Positions 24,101-38,306 are shown, numbered from the stretch's first letter. The stretch is DNA of 64,000 bases from Adineta steineri (GCA_905250115.1 CAJNOI010000099.1:44461-108460); one strand, 5' to 3'. Numbers and translations: made by a program. The notes: generated by a model from the letters alone, not told the origin.

Positions 24101-26883
24101 GATTATTTTTCTTTTAGAGTGAGAACAGATGCCGACATTATTTATATAGTTATACTTTCTCATCGGACTTTTACTGATACTGTATAATATTTACAATGAA
24201 ATTAAATACATATATAATTGAAATAAATATGTTATAGGATTTTGCTTAAGAAACTGTGTATAAAGTATCTAACAAAACATACTTACATGTAAGTGACTAA
24301 GATAAAAATGAAATAAATATCATTTTTCGCATACTCATGTAGTGGAAGGAAGAGCAAAAAAATCCCCACAAGAAAACTTTGGCGTCTTTCAACCTGAAGC
24401 GATCTTACTAATATTGAGGTATTGTCCAATCTGATAAAATTTTGATAAGAAAATGTCTAGTAACATTTAAGCCTTTCCTTTTATTTTCATTATTTCCTTC
24501 CTGAGACTGCCTAAAGAATTCATCAGTAGAAAGTGAAAAACGGAAATAGAACTCAAATGTCTGATTCGAACAATACATGTCATCAATAATTATATTGTAA
24601 CATGGGTTATTCAACAAATCAAAACATCCAGCTCGTTTTTGACAGATTATAGGAATTTGTTAATAAACTCGTTTACTGTTTTTCGCTACATTTATTTATT
24701 TGGAAAAACAAAATCATGAATTAGATCATGCAAAATATAATCAATAATTGCTATACTAAATACTACATAAAATAAAAAATCTATAATATAAAGATATTTA
24801 TTTAGTAAATAGGCATCTTTTTTTCTCGTAACTATCAATCAATCAGTAACGTCAAAATGACAGTCAAAATCTGATTATATTTAAATAAACAGTGATTACA
24901 AGTTAGTACATTCTATATATATACATAACGATAAAATGTTCTTATTGTAATAGTATAAAATAATTTTATTAAGAAAAAGGACAAAGCATTTCTATATTAA
25001 AGGACATGTACAAGAGTTTTTTACGGAATCAATGGAAAAAATTAGAGCTAAATAAGAACTATTATGTCAAATTAGGTCAACAAAATGACTTCAAAGAAAA
25101 AATCTTCTCGTTGAAGAAGATGATGGATACTTACATGAGTTGTGTCTATCTATGTTCTCAAGGCATTTTAATACTCTCAAGAATCTATTTCTTATTCTGA
25201 CTACATCTAATGTTGCCGATAGATTCTACTAGTATTAAGTTAAACGGGTGATAAGAAGACAATATTATAATATAGATAAAATCTTTTTTTTTTTCTTCTA
25301 TGCACGTCCTATATTTTTAGGATAGAGATTATTAGACAGAAATACAAACCTTTTCAAATCTACACGTAGATTTAGGCAAATCTAATTAATTTGATTGAAA
25401 CATAATATAAAAAAATCCGTATGTACCTAATAACTGTTTATTTACGAATTTTATAAGTAATACAAATATTTAAATTAATCAGATTTTATTTGATATGTTT
25501 CATAATAATCAACGCCATAGTTCTATTGTTACATTAATTAATAATCAGCGAGATCAAATAACAAGTTATTCTTATGGTTCAGTTAAAATCGTTTTTGTCC
25601 TTTTTCAACTTGCCTATTATTGTAAGAATCAACGGGCATTGAGTCCATATTAATGTATTAATGCTGACAGAATTTTGAAAAAAAAAAGTTGATAATACCA
25701 AATGGATGAGAATATTATATTTTTTTTCCTTCTATTAGTGCGTCATGTCAAATTGGGCAAAAATTTTAGCTCTATTGGATAGAATATCTGTCATCATATG
25801 ATTTGCATATACACAATCGCGAAAAATACACATCGAACGATAATTTCTTTCGTTGAAATGTCTAGGATAAATGTATTTAAGATCGACAGATGTATATATA
25901 TCTATATATATGAGGGATAGAAGTTGAAGAAACGATTCATCAACAGTCAATGATCGTCATCAGATAAGAAAGAATCATTTTTTGTTTTTCTCTTCCATTA
26001 ACTCGACATCTATGATTTTTTTTAACACATCAGCTTTCCAAACATGTATTTCTAATCAAAACTGAATATAAAGTTATTCATCGATGAAAAAAAATCAACA
26101 CAGAAAATATGTACTCATCAATGATAATTCTGTTTTTTGTTGTTGTTGTTGTCATAACAGAAAAATCTATCTTGATAAATGATTTATGCCATATTTATTT
26201 TCCTTACTGAATAAAAATATTGATAGATTTTTCAAAGGGATCTAGTATATAAAATTCTATTGATTATCAAATGAATATTATAACATTAGTCATTTTCTTT
26301 GTCATTTTTATTACTCGCTTTAATACGCTGGTTAAATTTGTATCATTTTGTTCTTTCCGTTTTTTTCGTCGTCGAATAATTACAGTAAATATAGAGTCAA
26401 TCAAGCGAATCTTAACGCTCGATTCTACCATTTAAATGTATCAATGTTTATAAACAAGCACGTTATTTATATGCTATTTGTGAACAGCGATGGTAAAAAA
26501 TTCGAGTAATATACTATATAGTTTCTTTTGTCAACGCATATTTCTGTTCTTTTGTCCTTTTTTTTAAGTATATATATATATGTACTTCACTTTATAATAT
26601 TATGAGCAGCTTGAGATCTAATATAAAACAGTAGAATTGAAAAAACAATATAATCTTATAAGCGCATATAATTGAGTATCTATTACAGTTAAATGATAGT
26701 CTAACACTCTTATCAACACATACATATATTAATATTAATCATAAGTTGTAGAAAATCTTCTATCTTTCACTAAATCAGATTAAACAGATAATAAGAGAAT
26801 AATTATTTTTAAGTTTACTAATATACATATTCTAATGAATTTTTTTTAAATATTTTAGATTAATTAGGAAATATAATCTCAAA
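21182..26883. other. 5.7-kb gene-free region between divergent genes
   Basis: Upstream flanks of the GPCR (minus) and the four-TM gene (plus). It is AT-rich with homopolymer runs. A purine tract of GAA/GGA type lies at 23036-23086, and TA-microsatellites near 21720 and 26570. Small frames (22981-23250, 24408-24617, 25735-25950, all minus) have no domain-like features. Regulatory sequence is likely but not identifiable. Confidence 0.5.
23036..23086. repeat. Purine (GAA-rich) tract
   Basis: Imperfect GAA/GGA triplets on the plus strand. It has the composition of a polypurine tract; no gene is associated. Confidence 0.8.
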
Positions 26884-27716
26884 ATGGCGACTAACAATGC
26901 TCAACCTGCAGCAGCAGGAGCTAATGCAAAACATGGTTCAAACACTAATGCTGACAATAAACGAATTTTAAAGTGTGCTACTGGTTTGGGTTTCCTCAAG
27001 TCACGTCATGGCATATTAGATATAGTTATCTTTGTAAGTAAATAAATTTTTTTATCAAGAAAAATAATTTTTATATATATATATTTCAGATTGTTGTTAT
27101 TGTTATATTAGTTTGTGCTGACATGAATAGTAGTGCTGATGTACACGATGCTGATATACTTTATCCTATGACGGACATTGAAATAAGTGCTACTCAAACA
27201 AAAGGTGCAGTGATTGCGTTTGCAGTTTTTGGTCTTCTTCTTATACTTGTTGATTCTGTTCTTTATATAAGTAGTTGGATTTATCGTTTATCAGCTAAAT
27301 TTGATCTTACTGTAAGTTTTTTTGAAAAAAAGGAAATTATTCTATTTCTTTTCTATTAAAATTTAGTTTAATATTATTATGCTCGTTCTTGCTTTTGTAT
27401 ATTTGATTCTCGGGTATGATAATTCTTAATTGAAATGATTATATCGATGTTATTTTTATTGTTTTTAAAAAAAAATAGATGCTGTGCTGCAGCATGGGAG
27501 AAAAAAATGGAAGATACATTAGGAAAGATAGGTCGCGCAAAACATAGTGGTGCTGCTGCAGGAACTTCAGTAAGTTATTTGATTTCGGTTAATCCTTTAC
27601 ATTTTTAATAATATATTTTCCTTTAGTTCCTTCTCTTTGTTGCTGTGATTCTTATTGCTGTTAATTTTATCTTACGTCTAACAAAAAAAGCAAAAGAGGA
27701 GGATATAGCTGTATAA
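26884..27716 (+). CDS. Four-transmembrane protein, MARVEL/CMTM-like
   Basis: Exons 26884-27033, 27090-27311, 27367-27413, 27479-27569 and 27627-27716 give 199 residues. An Ala/Asn-rich cytosolic N-terminus of about 30 residues is followed by LGFLKSRHGILDIVIF and then four hydrophobic helices: IVVIVILVCAD; VIAFAVFGLLLILVDSVLYI; IIMLVLAFVYLILG; and FLLFVAVILIAVNFIL. The protein ends in a charged tail (TKKAKEEDIAV). The FLKSRxGIL start before TM1 and the four-helix layout resemble MARVEL proteins (MAL, CMTM), which act in membrane apposition and vesicle traffic; the match is by layout, not by a diagnostic motif. The TATTTTAG acceptor at 26851-26858 lies 25 bases before the ATG. AATAAA follows about 30 bases after the stop. 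Confidence 0.65.
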
Positions 27717-30700
27717 ATTTTGTCTTTCAACTATTTCCAGAAGTAAAATAAAGAACTCTTATTTTTTGTGAACATATCTGTTGTTTTTTTTTTAATTTTA
27801 ATAATGTAATAAAATTTCTTATTCGTTAAAATCTAAAACATTTTCTTTATTGAAGATATGAACAAGTAAAAATGATGAAAAATCAACAACATTTCTACTA
27901 ACTAAACTTTAATAATTCTCTCAGTAATTGAGGGTTTGTTTCGACAAGATGTCAAGTTTTGTCTATAATTCTGTATACAAAAGTATTTGATGAACTAAAA
28001 GAAAAACAAACATCTTACTGATTTGTTAATGGTTGGTATATTGAAAAAGATTATATATGTTCATGAGAAAAATATTCTTCAACTATAATACAAGAATCTA
28101 TGGAAAGAATGAATATAATCTCTGGAATCTACATTTTATGATCATCTGTCACAATCAATCATGTCAGTCAGAAGAATCACAAATGCGAGTGCATATTATT
28201 TAAAAAATCGAAAAACTTATTAGATGCGAACAATTATTATCGACATGCGATGTATTGAAAGTCTTTTGTTTATTAACTAAAGTCACGAACATATAATTTA
28301 ATTAATGTTAGTATTTAAAAAATAAGTTGCAATGCGTATATTATTATGATTTGTGAAAGGCTCAAGAAATGTTTTGTTGATAAACATTGAAAGGATACGA
28401 TGACAATTTTAAAATAGCAGAAAAAGTCCGTCGCTTGTCTAACGAGCTAAAACATGAAGCATAGAAAAAACAACAGCGAAAACGATAAAAAGAATAATTG
28501 AATATATTCAATAGAAAAACAGATCAAAAGCACTTTTTGTATTTTACACGTAGTTAGACGCTCAGAACTATGGGAAATCGCAAGAAAAAGATTGACGTCA
28601 TGTCTGCGATGCTGGTGCTGTTTACAAAGAACAATTTTTTCATTCATAAGAAGGTTGAATTGACATGTGACATGATTGAATTGTCGTCTTATACTTAATC
28701 AAATCATATCAAATATATATATAGAACAATATAAGCAAAACAGACAGTATTGATCACCTATCAATATCATCACACTATGTATATATCAAATGTTTCTTAT
28801 AAATCTTATGTATATATATTATCAAGAGAATCTCGTTTATGTAAAATATTCAATTCAAATATTTACAAGTGTTGCTAGTCTAAGAAGTCCGTATTATATA
28901 GATAATAAATATAAAATGAATGTATTTAAAGTGTATAATCAACAGATGAATATTATCTGTATTGCGGTTATATCGACCTAGATATTTTTCTGTAATATCT
29001 ATATAATCCTTGCATGTTTGTTAATCATTACATCAAAGTATCGTTTCAAATCTACGCTTAATATTTCCTGAGCATGAACAAAACTCTAAGCTCTTATCTC
29101 GACTATATTTTTAACTGTTTTTCTTATATTACTCATAGAATTAATAAAGGTCAAGATACTCTACAAAAGATCAAAAGTATATAAAATCTTTACTAATAAA
29201 AAGTATTTAAAGAATACTTACATTTTCGACGTTGCTCGTATTGAAGAATTCACAGTATTCATTAAATTTTATTGTAGTTTTGTCAAAATTGCGATTATAA
29301 ATTGATATGGAATATGATAATCATTAAATCAATGCTTATATCTTTTCAAGTTCATCCTATAGTATTCAAAAAGTTACCATGTATTGCTCTCAGTAGAGTT
29401 CACAGAGAATTATTGTCGCCTACTCTAGAAAGAAAAAATATGAAAGTACTTCTTACATATATGTGCTCTTCATAAACTGGGTATAGTATAATACCGTACT
29501 TTAGTAATAAATAGCAATAATAGTAACAACTAATTTCCGGATTCAAAAACTCTATTTCCGCTGCATTTTGATCACAGTATACACTTTATCTAATTAAAAA
29601 ATAGTACAAAGAAAAAGGTATTTTTGTGATACAAATGTAGGCTAGTTAATTAAATGATCCCATGACTAGTTAACTGTAAATGTCGATCTTTATTTTCTCA
29701 TAGTAAAAAGATGTTGATGCTAACTGATATATATATATTATGTCCATTAATGCTTTGCAAAAGATATTATACATACACGGAAACCTCCCTAATGTGAAGT
29801 AGATGCCTAATTCGAGTTCGAATACAAACGGACATTAAAAAAAGAAAAATCAGTGCCTATTTCTAGGAATAGATTTAGTTTTAGAATAATTTTCAGATAA
29901 ATTCTCCTACTCACATATTGCCCTCCACCTCTCACCTGATTTGCCATCTTCTTTCACCCATCCCTTGGTCGTATACATGAATCATATACATCTTAGAGTA
30001 AAACTATAACTGAATCTATTCCTAAATTTCACCATTTATTTTCGAATTAGGCGGCTCATCAAAACATATGACAGAAAGTAGAAAAAGGTTAAAAAAACAA
30101 ATTATATATATGTTCACTATTGAGAGGTTTCATTGTAACTGAATGAAAAGAGAGAGAAGAAAAATATAGATCTATATTCAAGTTACTTAATACAGATGAT
30201 ACTAATCTACTCGCACGACTAGATTTGATAAAAACGGTAACAACTTCATAGAAAACAGTTCAAAAAATTATTTTGTATATATAATTACTATTTTTATTTT
30301 TATATCGGAATAATAATAATACAAAAACAATCTTTTATGTTATTTTGAAAATGAAAGAAAAAAGCAAATAATAAATATTTATGAACAACAACTAAAACAG
30401 GATTCATTCATCAGTAAAAAGTTGTCCGCTTTTTTTCTTCTAAGAATAACTCTGCATTATCACAGGACAATGAGTAATCAATAATTCAAAAGAATTGTAC
30501 TGAAAGTGTGTCAATGCTTCTATTATTCTACCTAGTTGAAATATACTTCCTCAACTACTAACTTTGTTCTCTCAATTTTCTTGTCCAATAAGCAAATAAA
30601 ATGATGTTTTTCAATTCTGCTTTATTTACCGTTATTCATTAATTTGTTATTATTCTGTATCAAACCCATTATTAGTTAATATGTCTAAACTAACAGACAT

Positions 30701-32796
30701 TTATAATTAATTCTCTATCAAATTTTACATAATAACACAAGAAAAATATTGAACACACTTATAAATAAAGAAAATATAATTACAAAAACAAACCTTTTAT
30801 TCCGAAACAATTGAAGTGTTTTAACATGAGTGCTGTAATGGCGATAGTATGATTTAGTGTGTAGTTCATCATAGCGTTTGTATATTACTCCGTACTTTGA
30901 GAACAAAAAGTATTATAATTAATAAAAATCATATATGTGACAATACGTATCTTGAATCAAACAATTTCTGTATGAGTTAAATTAAATATTGAATAAAATC
31001 AGAGTAGATTAATGAAAATTACTTTTTGTAAGAAAAAAAAGAATTTTATGTCATTGTATCTATTTAAAAAACGACAGGACGTATCCTCCTTTTAAAAAGT
31101 CTTTGACTGATAACTCGTATTTTCATTGATATTTAGATCCGTATTTATTATATTTTATAATTTCTATAGCAGTTAATGATACTACATACATTAGCAATAA
31201 ATATTTTAAATTCAAAAGTATAAAGTTTATCGAATAAAAACATCACATGATGTACTAATCATCCGTTTTCGTTATAACCCTTTAGACAGCATGTCAAATC
31301 ATGTGATTCTTTATTTTGAAATAAAATGAATCAAGTTAGGGTTCGTCAGGTGTACGTTCTTTAGACTTAATCGTCACATGGTTTTCTGTTTATTAAGACG
31401 ATGTTAGATAAATAACAGATGTCACACTTTACCATGAATAATAACCGATAAGGACAATGTAATACTTCCACCTACTTCAAATGTGATCATATATCAGTCG
31501 AAAAGGCGTTGTTGTCATGAAACCAAGTATTTTCAGTGCATTGACTGCTTCATAGATTGAAATATGTGCGCGATGATTTACGCCAATTCGTTCAACTTAA
31601 ACTCGTAATGCTCATCCATTGAATATAAATTTATATATTATTCATATGTAGACTTAAAATTGAATTCGTATCAAATTTTATTTATAATTCACTCAATTGT
31701 TTTTTTACAAAAAGAATTATTTTATTCATTATTGATCCTAGAAGATTTGATGAGCAATTTTGTAAAAACATCATTTATTATTGTTTCCTAGCAATAGCTT
31801 GTTGATTGGTAGACATTGTATCTTTGCAAATAAATTCAGCTTTATTTTTTTAAAGCTAAATGTTGAATCATTTATAATTGGTAACATGAGATATATGCTT
31901 TTGTCAATATTCACTCAACATTTTGTTTCTTGAATATCTTACATTTAATTATTATGTTTAGATTTCATATGTAATATGAATGCCCAAAAATTTATCTTCT
32001 CTTTTCGAGATCACATCATCACAAACATATTTAAATAATGAAAATCGAAATAAATAGTGAGACTGACTCAAGATCTCATCTTAGAGAATTGAAATTATAG
32101 TTTTTGACAAACATTGGTATTTCAAAAATACAGTGAGGATCAATAGGATTAAAAACAAACAGGAGTTAATAAAGATCAATTTTCAGATAATAGACAATAT
32201 TACTATAGAAGTAAAACCATTTTCAATATTGTGCAAATTGAATTGGACTGTTTCAAGCTTATCTGTTTTCTCACGTATTATGTATGACGAAACGTCTAAG
32301 AGTGACTATTATAATACGCTTGAATTATTGATTTTCATTACAATCTTGTCTTAGCAAGAATAATTGACGATGAAATATGATAATCACCTAGAATGAAAAA
32401 TAAAGATGCACTCACAGCTAATATAAGCAACAGCTAACGCTATCTATCCATGAAGAACTGACACGTCCACATCATATTAATCGGTTAAATATGGAGGTTT
32501 TGGATTTTCCTTTCGAAAATATATCACTTTCCTTTGTATTGCTTTTTTTTTTATTTGTTTTCGTATTGATATATCAACATTATCATTAAACACACAATAT
32601 AATCATATCATATCAATAAGATTCAAATCTTAAGTAAATAAAGATTTAACTTTATATTTACGGCAGGTAAAATTATCTTTTAAAGTACACAAAAAGTAAA
32701 AACAAAATTTTTTGTAATAGTTATTTTTGTTATGTAACAAAAATGTACTCCATGATATGATATCTGTTAAAATCTTATATCTTCTTCTTCTTTTAG
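27717..32796. other. 5.1-kb gene-free region
   Basis: AT-rich sequence without recognisable coding exons. A small inverted-repeat element at 29874-30024 is listed separately. The frames at 28447-28647, 30718-30906 and 32133-32354 show no domain, splice context or codon pattern like the true genes. Confidence 0.5.
29874..30024. mobile_element. ~150-bp MITE-like inverted-repeat element
   Basis: TAGGAATAGATTTAGTTTTAG at the left and the reverse complement of the right end (TAGGAATAGATTCAGTTATAG) agree at 19 of 21 positions. ATTTC stands just outside both ends (29869-29873 and 30026-30030). The interior is relatively C-rich and unlike the surrounding AT-rich DNA. No coding capacity. Confidence 0.55.
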
Positions 32797-34300
32797 ATGT
32801 TTTGTAAAGTGAATTTGAATCTCATTCTTTTCTCTCTTACTCTTTTGATCATTCCATCATATTCATCTTCATTTGATATTGAATTAACTGTACTTGTTCC
32901 AGCACATCAACGTGAATGTTTTCATCAAATTCTTGAAGCAGGCAAAACAATTGAAGTTGTATATGAAGTAGTAACTGGCGGTGAACTTGATATAAATTAT
33001 TGGTTTTATTCACCAACAAATCGTGTATTACAATCTGATTTTAAAAAACGTGATGGTCATCAAACAACAAAATTAGAAGAAACAGGAGAATATCGTTTTT
33101 GTTTGGATAATTCATTTTCACGTTTTAGTCAAAAACAAGTTTATTTTAGTTTAAGACCTGTTAATGAACGTGGTCATAGTCAAATGGGTGAAGCTACAGA
33201 ATTTGTGGTGACACCCACGGATCAAGAAGAACTTGGTGATATGCAAAATAAAGTTCAAGATATCAGGGTAAGCAAAAAATAAATACTTAAATTATTTGAG
33301 AAGAAACTAATAAAAGAATATTTGTTATAAAATTGAGTAGCAAATTTTTGGAGAATCGAGGACTGTTGTTGTTTTGTATATTATAAAAGAATAAGAGTCA
33401 ACGATATATGACTCCAGTATTTTTATGACGATAGATACGTTATCAAAGGTATCTGCATTTTTTCCCAAGTGTTTTATTGATAAGTTTGCATATAGTAAAG
33501 TCCAATATTTGGTTTTAGTCATTCTCAGTTAATTGATTGAAAAGACTAGAAATGAAATAAAATAAAGTTTTCAGAGTTAGTTACGGTGCGTTTGTACACA
33601 GTCAAACATATAATCTACAAACTGAAATATCGGATGCATTGAAAATGCTTCCTTATATTCTGAAAACATCCGAGTTTGAAGTATAAATTGCGATTCAGAT
33701 TGAATGCATGTCTGCATAGAAGCATTTCGAACTAAAAAAAATGTCTATTTATTTGTTATTCTTATTTGTAATCACTCGTAATGTAAAAACAATGCATTTG
33801 TAACATTCTACACAAGTTTTTCACACTCCCACTCACTTATTTTGACATAGACTTTGTACGATAAGCTATTCATTTCTTTTATCAAACTTAACACCTAACC
33901 ATCAATTTTTTTTGATAAAATAATATAGCATTTTCAATTGATTATCACGGATTAACATTCAATTGTCATATAGATGTATATAGGATATTAAGCACATTTT
34001 TATTTTCTTAACATTATCATGTATATATGAAATTGAAATTTAATATGATATTTGTTTTTTTAGGAAACATTTGAACGTATCTATGATAATTTAGAAACAG
34101 CTCAACGATATCAAAGTGTATTTAAAAATTATGAAGTACATGATCGTATTACAATTGAAAATAATTTTGATCGTATTAATTTTTGGTCTGTTATAAATTT
34201 AAGTCTTATGATCACTGTAACAGTTATTCAAGTTATAACAATTCGTAGTTTATTTGAAACGAAATCTGCATATGGTAAATTTTTACGTGGAAGAAATTAA
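32797..34300 (+). CDS. p24/TMED family cargo receptor (TMED1/5-like)
   Basis: Exons 32797-33267 and 34064-34300 give 235 residues. Residues 1-24 are a signal peptide. The GOLD domain (about 27-135) has the conserved Cys pair Cys41 (QREC) and Cys102 (YRFC) and the phrase TGEYRFCLDNSFS that marks the p24 family. A coiled-coil stretch (VQDIRETFERIYDNLETAQR) and one TM segment (about 197-220) follow, then a cytosolic tail RSLFETKSAYGKFLRGRN. p24 proteins cycle between ER and Golgi as oligomers in COPI/COPII vesicles. The tail has an aromatic residue near the membrane but no dilysine end, as in the gamma subgroup (TMED1/3/5/7). The TTTTAG acceptor abuts the start codon directly. Confidence 0.9.
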
Positions 34301-35746
34301 CGCAAAAAACAATATAAAAGACATCTATATTTCCAATTCCATTTTTATTGTGTTATGTTTACTTTTTTTTGTTTTGTTTTGTTTTTGTTGTTGTTTAGAG
34401 AAACAGAATATAAGAACTTGAATAGAATTAACGTTAAAAATAGTTCATTTTTTTGTTAAATATATTTATCAAAAGAAAAAGAAGTAGTGATATTTTACGT
34501 TTTTTTTCTTTCTCATCTGCCTTTTTTTTCGTTCTATCTTCATTTTATGAGAGGTTATTTAAGTATATATATATATTTCTATTCGTATGTTGTTATTTTT
34601 TATTTCGTGATTATCGGTCGTTTTCTCTTCTCTTTTATTTCGTCAGTGTATTCACTTGTATGAAAGAAATGAGTGATGCATTTTTTCGTTTTTCATTTTT
34701 AAAAACAACACATATACAACATGCCAATATAAAACAAGCTGTATTTTATTAGTTGTTTCGCTTTTACTTTCATCCTTCAATATCTTTCTCAATGATGCTC
34801 AGATTGAGTAAATGAAAAGACAAGCCGACGCGTCGATAGCATACAAAATTGTGTTGGTATATATATATATATGTATATATCCTAAAGGTGAGAACAGCCA
34901 TTCTTCATCATCTTCTTCTTTTGTTCATTCGTCGTTCATCTATCTATGTCTAGAAGTATATGAACGATACAGACATTTTATATAGCTGTGCTGTTCTCGT
35001 TTTTTTTTTCAATGTTGTTCGGACGGGCTCTCGCGTTCGTCACTTGATAAAGTAGAAGGAGGAGAGAAGAGGAGAAAAAGAAGAAGAAGGAGGTGCCAAC
35101 ATCAACATAGACGATTGAACATATTTGCATTGTAATCGTTCACGAGAGACATTCATTTTAATCATCAGTAGCTTGTCTAATACGCAAAAAGTAAAGTATT
35201 TTCACTTCATTTACTTTCACTAAATTTTTCTTTTTTCTTTATCAAAAATATGATTTTGTTTATTTATAAGAAGAAGAAACAAAACATAATTCTGATGTAT
35301 ATACTAAAATATTTCTCATCTCTATATAAAAATAGAAAGAGAGAGAAAGTAAGTAGAAGAGAATAAACCAAATAGTATTGAAAGAGCGAGAAACGAAACA
35401 AGAATAAAATCAGATCCTTTGTCGTCGTCATCGTCGTCGTCGATGATCAATGTTGTATAGTGAAGGAGAGCGATCGTTCTTATGCTTTATTTGCTTTGAT
35501 CAAAGCCTCCGCATCCGTACATGCACATATTTGTATCTGGATCGATCTTTGAATCGTCAAGTACACCTATTTCTTTTTTATTCATGTTCATTTACTGATT
35601 TTTTTTCTTCTTCTTCTTCTTCTTCTTCTACTACTGACAACGCGCAACTGTTCGAATCTAATCCATATGAGTTATTACCTCTCAAATTTCAATGTCTATC
35701 TGATTTATTTTATAGATTTTCATAAGATAAGAAATTTCTTTTATCA
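34301..35746. other. Intergenic region ahead of the NHERF-like gene
   Basis: T-rich with several low-complexity runs: GAA/GGA triplets near 35050-35090, CGT triplets at 35421-35445 and CTT triplets at 35606-35630. Probably contains the promoter and 5' UTR of the next gene. The frame at 35450-35725 is low-complexity and is not called. Confidence 0.5.
35421..35445. repeat. (GTC)n/(CGT)n microsatellite
   Basis: Short GTC/CGT triplet run, unusual as a CpG-rich patch in very AT-rich DNA. It lies in the presumed 5' flank or 5' UTR of the NHERF-like gene. Confidence 0.85.
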
Positions 35747-37695
35747 ATGACAACCAACGGTGAACATAAAAATGAACCAAGACCACGTTTATGTCATCTT
35801 CGACGATGGCCAAATTTTGTTGGTTATGGTTTTAATTTACATTGTGAAAAATCTAAACCAGGACAATATATTGGTAAAGTTGATCCAGATTCTCCCGCAG
35901 AATCAGCTGGTTTACATGAATATGATCGTATAATTGAAGTTAATTTTGTTCCTATTGGAAATGAAAATCATAAACAAGTTGTATCAAGAATAAAAGAAGG
36001 TGTTACAAGAAATGGAACAAAATATGCTGAAGAAGTTATTCTACTTGTTGTTGATCCTGATACAGATGCTTATTATAAAAATAAATCAATTATTGTTCGT
36101 AGTTCAGATTCAAATGTTGAAAAACTTGAAACAGAAATTCGAGATGGAAAAGGTTTGATTAATAACAAAATAAATATTTATTTTGATTTCGTTTTCATTA
36201 GAATATGGTGATCAATCACCTCAATCATCTGAAAAAAGTATTGGCAAGACAGATTCACCTATTATCCGACAAACATCACCAAGAACAATGAAAAATGAAC
36301 CTGTTCGTGAATATAAACATGTTACTGATTTTACCGGTCCAACAGTCACACATACAACTAAGGTAAGAATATATTTGATTTTTTTTCTTGAAATAAATAT
36401 ATATCATTGATACTTATTTGACTAACATGTCAAATTTTCTTGACATTATCTATTATTTACCTTTGTCTTGATAGACTTTTAATATTCACTTGTTCGATTT
36501 CTTTTTATTTTAAATCAAAGAAAATATATTTATGTTTGGAAGCCATATTAGCTTTGAAGACAATAAAATGTAATTGATTTGATTGCTTTCATCGATTGAA
36601 TTTTCTTTACTATTGACATTCAAAAATGAATTTGTAATGTTCGATTATTGAAAAAGAATACGTTTCGACATATTAGTAAGAAAATAACTCTGTTTTTTAA
36701 TCAATTGTTTTGATGCTTTCAAGCAACACTTATACAATATATGTTGTTTTTATCTAAAAGCAACTTAAATTTCAAAATTCTATTGTATTTTAAGATGAAT
36801 ATTTATTATCATAGTACTATTGAGAGTCGTTTTTCTTTCTATAAGCTATTCTTTATTAATTGACTGTAGGTAATTTCGGTCCAATTTGTTTAGAACTTGA
36901 ATATTTTCAGTACATTCTGATAAGATAAATGATCTATCATATAAACTACCATTTCATGATTTATCTTGGTAGTTATATAAAAAGGAATATCTTGGGGATA
37001 ATAATATATCATTCAATTATCCATAGAAGCCGACGTATTGTCATTACTATCGAGAATAAAAGAAAACTGTATAGAATAAATAAAAAAGGAGTAAAATAAA
37101 TGAATCTTTATCATAACTCTCAAGAGAAATCATAGCAATTCGATGTAATGTATTCTTCGTAATAGTCTTTTTTTGATAAGGATAAAAATATCAATTTTTC
37201 TATTATTATCTATATCTTATTTCAACTACATTAAATTTAGTAAAAACTATGATTGTTATTTTTTTTGTGTTCTTCAGACTGATGGTTCACCTACAATATC
37301 AAGAACATCCGATCAAGATGATGATCATGAAAATTACCTTCAATCATCTCCTCGATTGCCTGACAAAGAGAAACGTAAAGAATTTACGTCCGTTGGTAAT
37401 TCATCACCAAAACTTTCTACAAAAGATTCACCTCTGAAATCAACGGGTACGGATGGTTCTCATCAAAGTCTATCACATTCATCATCATCAGCTAATGGTT
37501 CAGAAGGAGGAACACTTGAAATTAGTAAGAAGAAAAAATTTCTTTAGACTATTTTTTTAAAATTTTATGTTTATAGAAATGTCAGCTGCAGAATATCGAG
37601 AAAAATTAAAAGCTCAACATGCTCGTAAACGTGATTCACGCCAAGATCAACAATTATCTATGAAACAGAAACATGATTTAATCGATCGTTTATAA
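35747..37695 (+). CDS. NHERF-like scaffold: one PDZ domain plus ERM-binding-like tail
   Basis: Exons 35747-36152, 36202-36362, 37278-37524 and 37577-37695 give 310 residues. Residues about 12-100 form a PDZ domain with carboxylate-binding loop GYGFNL, then GQYIGKVDPDSPAESAGL and DRIIEVN, the pattern of NHERF1/2 PDZ domains. The middle (140-270) is a Ser/Thr/Pro-rich linker with acidic patches. The last 40 residues, ending KQKHDLIDRL, are a basic helix with the hydrophobic spacing of the ezrin/radixin/moesin-binding end of NHERF1. NHERF proteins tether transporters and receptors to apical actin through ERM proteins. Vertebrate NHERF1/2 have two PDZ domains; here there is one. Intron 2 is 915 bp. 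TTTTATAG at 35708-35715 precedes the ATG. Confidence 0.8.
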
Positions 37696-38306
37696 AATTG
37701 ATACAAAAATAACAAAAATGAGAATGAATAAAAAACTACTCTTTTCTTGTCCACGTTTGTTACAATTCTAAAATTTTCTTTTGTGCGCTTGTTTCTACTA
37801 GTTTTACTATTTAAAAATGTTCGTGTGTGTGTGTGTATTTTGTCTCTTATCTTTTTACTACTTTCTTCTTTTTTTTCTCGCTTAGAGAAGTTTCGCACAC
37901 AGTACATAACAGTGAACATTGTTCAAAAAACTAATTTAATCCTTCGTAGAAGAACAAAAACAACAAAACATTTATATTATAAATAAATCATGTTAATATG
38001 ATCTTGTCTAAAATCAAAACTAACAAAGAAATAATGTGTGTGTGTGTGTGCATTTTTATTCATTTGTATATTGGCTGATTTTATTTCTATCTTATTCCTA
38101 TTATGCTTCTCGTCCAAAAGAAACGTGTGATCATCTGTAATGTTAAAAACAACTCAAGGAAAATTTTAATAAAAAAAATGTTTATTGAACTATTATTTTA
38201 TTTAATGTAATTTTATAGACTATTTCAATATCGAATGATTTTCATGAAAATAGACAAAAAAAAGAGGTTGAAAAACACCTAAGAGTCTATGTGCATTTGG
38301 TGTAGT
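37696..38306. other. Spacer between convergent genes
   Basis: Shared 3' flank of the NHERF-like gene (plus) and the unrecognised gene (minus). GAATAAAA follows the NHERF stop. GT-microsatellites lie near 37822-37834 and 38035-38050. Frames on both strands at 37647-37986 are low-complexity overlaps. Confidence 0.6.

Noticed and set aside
35450-35725. Plus-strand frame ahead of the NHERF-like gene
   Set aside because: Includes a CTT microsatellite (poly-Ser) and lies in the likely 5' UTR; the PDZ gene's own ATG at 35747 has the better context.
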